NCBI GenBank assembly: GCA_964035575.1
Contig: OZ037882.1
Location: 1,116,001 to 1,180,000, forward strand
Reading direction: 5' to 3'
DNA from: Rhynchopus sp. YZ270_cl-10
Taxonomy: Eukaryota; Euglenozoa; Diplonemea; Diplonemida; Diplonemidae
DNA: 64,000 nt
The notes beneath the pieces were generated by a model that was given only the letters and a program-made list of their open reading frames with translations, had not been told where the DNA came from and searched no databases. Of the stretch, positions 62,476 to 64,000 are shown piece after piece (position 1 is the stretch's first letter; each line of letters starts with the position of its first letter). Both the position numbers and the translations under genes were made by a program.

Positions 62476-64000
62476 TGTGATAGGTGGTGTGTTTCTTGTT
62501 GAGGTTCGCACAAGGACACATACTCATCATGTCACGCTACCCCTTGTTGAACAAGCTAAGCCTCCCTGCATTATTCTTTATTTTTGGGGTCAGAAATTGT
62601 GCACGATGACTTGACACAGTCACGTACCCGTATTTGTTCCCATTGGCAATGGGGTATGTATGGACTGTTCAGTCAGATGCACCTATGGATTGACACGACG
62701 GTTGCGGGAGGTGACAGAGTGTTATTAAAAGCCACATTTACAGGTGAGTGGAACTCACACTTGTGGTCCCCTCATTTTTCATTCAAGAGTGGAATGTGCG
62801 TTGTCGCTCATCAGGCAACATTCTTCGAAAAACGCATATTTCGAGAGAACTCATTGAACTATTGAAAAAATCCCCTTGCCTCCAGTCACTAAATGAAGTT
62901 CTCCCAAAGACGTTAATCCATCCCCCCTTTTTGTCTGCAGGAAATTACGCAAACTTCCTACGTGCAGCAACTTTATCATTAAATTTTGTTTATCACAATC
63001 TTTGCTGTTGTTTTTTAGACAAAAAGATTGCCCACCCTTTTCCCTTCCGTTTCCCTCCAGAACCCCATTACACTGACACCAGCACAATAGATTTGTGCAA
63101 TGTATTATCTATCCACATGGCACATTCATGAGGATGACAGAAAGACAGTTTTTCTCTTCCTTTTTTACGTAAAAAAAGCGTTTTGTTTTTGATTATTGTT
63201 TCTGTTTGTGGTCTTTTTTCTTCCCCTAAGCTTTGTTGTGTTCTTCCACGCATATCCTGGCGCAGGGAAAGTCCCACAGAGCAGAGCGCAATTCCATCAG
63301 CAATACTTAAAATTTACCCTTTTTTGCGAGATTCTATTTTTTTTTTCTCTTTGCACTATACCTTCTTTTCGTCAGAAAAGAAGGATAATGAAACAATCTT
63401 TGCAGTTTGCGCAGTAAAGGAATGTACTGATGTGCTCGGAGCACGGCACACATGGCCGTCACCGTTGAGCGTTCAACCATACGCTTGCGGCCAAAGCCTC
63501 GTGGACATTCTTCTCTTGAGGAAGGAAAGACGATCTTGAAAAAGTCTCTCCCCTCTTTTTTGATTTCCGAAAACAAATAATCCAATTGGTTGTTGTTACA
63601 TCGTGCTTCCTTATCGCGGGCAGCCTTCCCATCCACGTATTGCAGGTAGCGCTGCGTTGTTCGCTACACTCATACTAAATGAACGTGTGTCTTCTATTAT
63701 CCCCAGCTTTCCTCATGGCATACACTGATGACACAGTACATTTTTTACTGCCGCCACAATCCAGGGGTGAGATGTGCTGCCTGCAAATGACTCCTCGAGT
63801 CGCATTGCACTTCGCGGAAAAACACCTTCTTCAGAAGCCAGGTGGGAATGCTCTCCGCTGCACTGTCTGCGTAGATCCCCCACTACATATGGAGTCATCT
63901 GATGCCACAAGGCAAGTCGCTCCCCAAAGCGATGGCATTGGATGGCATGTGCGTTTACGAACTAATCCATGATTGCCTGCGTGCATACGTTTTGGCACGT
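62476..64000. other. Right end of window, no recognised gene
   Basis: Mixed-composition DNA with several open frames of 60-127 codons on both strands, none with a family signature. A minus-strand frame at 63334-63636 (SEIKKEGRDFFKIVF) and overlapping frames at 63679-63972 are the most protein-like but contradict each other in strand. No repeat shared with the rest of the window was seen. Confidence 0.4.

Noticed and set aside
63700-63760. AYTDDTVHF resembling the catalytic motif of a reverse transcriptase
   Set aside because: No other RT motif precedes or follows on this strand, and the overlapping frame on the other strand is equally open. Probably chance.

Overview
The window comes from a unicellular eukaryote (protist). 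Three observations point that way: a multi-copy family of membrane class III nucleotidyl cyclases, a hAT transposase interrupted by a 47-nt GT-AG intron, and a tyrosine-recombinase retroelement with the VIPER-like order gag-YR-RT/RNaseH. Short 5' leaders beginning at a pyrimidine-rich ...CACAG, conserved before unrelated genes, are what a trans-splicing euglenozoan would show. That affiliation is an inference, because no spliced-leader gene or rRNA is in view. There are no bacterial operons, CRISPR arrays or recognisable tRNA/rRNA genes.

Layout. 1-2199: the 3' end of a cyclase gene, then intergenic DNA and a 918-bp TIR element. 2200-36215: three tandem copies (R1 2200-15743, R2 15775-24547, R3 24577-36215) of a large terminal-inverted-repeat element I do not recognise from the literature. 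Each unit starts TACACGACGG and ends with its complement, and units are separated by a short linker plus a poly-C tract. Each carries GACAGGT/ACCTGTC iterons, a GGTACCCA minisatellite and two genes: A, a putative RNase-H-fold transposase with three C2H2 fingers, and B, a 337-aa unknown with a basic N-terminus and acidic C-terminus. Both genes exist as head-to-head palindromic duplicates, one intact and one decayed; for gene A this is complete only in R2. R1 and R3 share a three-layer nest of hAT-like insertions and loss of the gene A palindrome centre, while R2 lacks both. R1 alone carries a 2.3-kb TIR element, and R2 and R3 preserve its empty site.

36243-38898: an intact-looking hAT transposon sitting in the poly-C tract after R3. 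39102-42504: a composite element with 357-bp inverted termini enclosing fragments of a WD40 gene, a LINE (endonuclease and RT) and a coiled-coil frame. 43700-62301: the host cyclase cluster. It has two intact cyclase genes (43905-46046, 60142-62301) and one damaged copy (49793-51903). Their products have six TM segments, a catalytic adenylyl-cyclase-type domain and a second degenerate cyclase domain. A Ubl-WD40 gene (58601-59671) lies between. The 52079-58298 stretch is a young, broken tyrosine-recombinase retroelement that split an intergenic repeat. 62302-64000 holds nothing I can name.

Functionally, the cyclases are probably cAMP-producing membrane receptors or sensors. The rest of the window is dominated by mobile DNA that repeatedly inserts into, duplicates and captures other DNA.
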